NCBI RefSeq assembly: GCF_028826155.1
Contig: NZ_JAQGPN010000005.1
Location: 1-64,000, forward strand
Direction of reading: 5' to 3'
Source: Mesorhizobium shangrilense
GTDB lineage: Bacteria; Pseudomonadota; Alphaproteobacteria; Rhizobiales; Rhizobiaceae
Length of the DNA stretch: 64,000 bases
The position numbers and the translations under genes were made by a program. This document shows, piece after piece, positions 63,996 through 64,000 of the stretch (position 1 is the stretch's first letter; the number at the start of each line of letters is the position of its first letter). The notes under the pieces are model-generated. The model ran no database searches, was not told the origin of the DNA, and saw only the letters and a list, made by a program, of their open reading frames with translations.

Positions 63996-64000
63996 GAAAG

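Overview
The window looks like a GC-rich alphaproteobacterial chromosome or large replicon, most likely from the Hyphomicrobiales (Rhizobiaceae/Phyllobacteriaceae type). The clearest reason is an almost complete succinoglycan-type exo cluster (exoB-Z-Q-F-Y / X / U / V-W / T / K-L-A-M-O-N-P) filling 43.3-63.2 kb. Abundant ABC importers, RpiR/TetR/CGNR regulators and IS481 transposase relics fit the same group. No rRNA, tRNA or CRISPR array was recognised.

Layout. 1-7.3 kb: a FGGY pentulose kinase, a Tat-exported sulfite-oxidase-like molybdoenzyme, a CGNR regulator divergent from an Asp-nucleophile alpha/beta hydrolase, an OsmC-like protein and a FUSC membrane protein. 7.7-13.7 kb: an RpiR regulator divergent from a polyamine-type ABC importer operon that ends in a DmpA-like P1/S58 peptidase. 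14.9-16.3 kb: a secreted serralysin-type RTX metalloprotease, followed by an IS481 relic.

17.0-29.5 kb is the most interesting part. Two divergent groups encode three ATP-grasp amide ligases: one fused to a CapA-like domain, one cyanophycin-synthetase-like with a Mur-ligase domain that has lost its P-loop, and one fused to an acylphosphatase domain. With them are a BioD/DUF1611-like P-loop protein, a beta-lactamase-fold serine hydrolase, a small unknown protein, and a PrtD/HlyD-type exporter whose ATPase lacks canonical catalytic motifs. I infer an undescribed system that ligates amino acids or small peptides into a poly(amino acid)-like or capped peptide product and exports it. Its right end (hlyD, the ATP-grasp-acylphosphatase gene) carries single-base frameshifts.

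29.5-35.7 kb is a gene graveyard: relics of dnaE2, yjdM, two aldo/keto reductases, an alpha/beta hydrolase and a LysE exporter. An intact SDR-TetR pair with visible operators and a C-terminally short haloacid dehalogenase are embedded in it. 35.7-42.7 kb: a dipeptide-type ABC importer operon led by an FAD-dependent oxidoreductase, with a GntR stub in its middle and a broken RES-domain toxin beside it.

43.3-63.2 kb: exo genes for UDP-sugar precursors (exoB, exoN), lipid-linked initiation (exoY), chain building (exoA, L, M, O, U, W), pyruvyl and acetyl decoration (exoV, exoZ), flipping, polymerisation and export (exoT, Q, F, P), depolymerisation (exoK) and control (exoX). exoH (succinyl transferase) and exoI are missing from the usual place, which holds a small coiled-coil gene instead. 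The window ends with a convergent PPP-type phosphatase gene.
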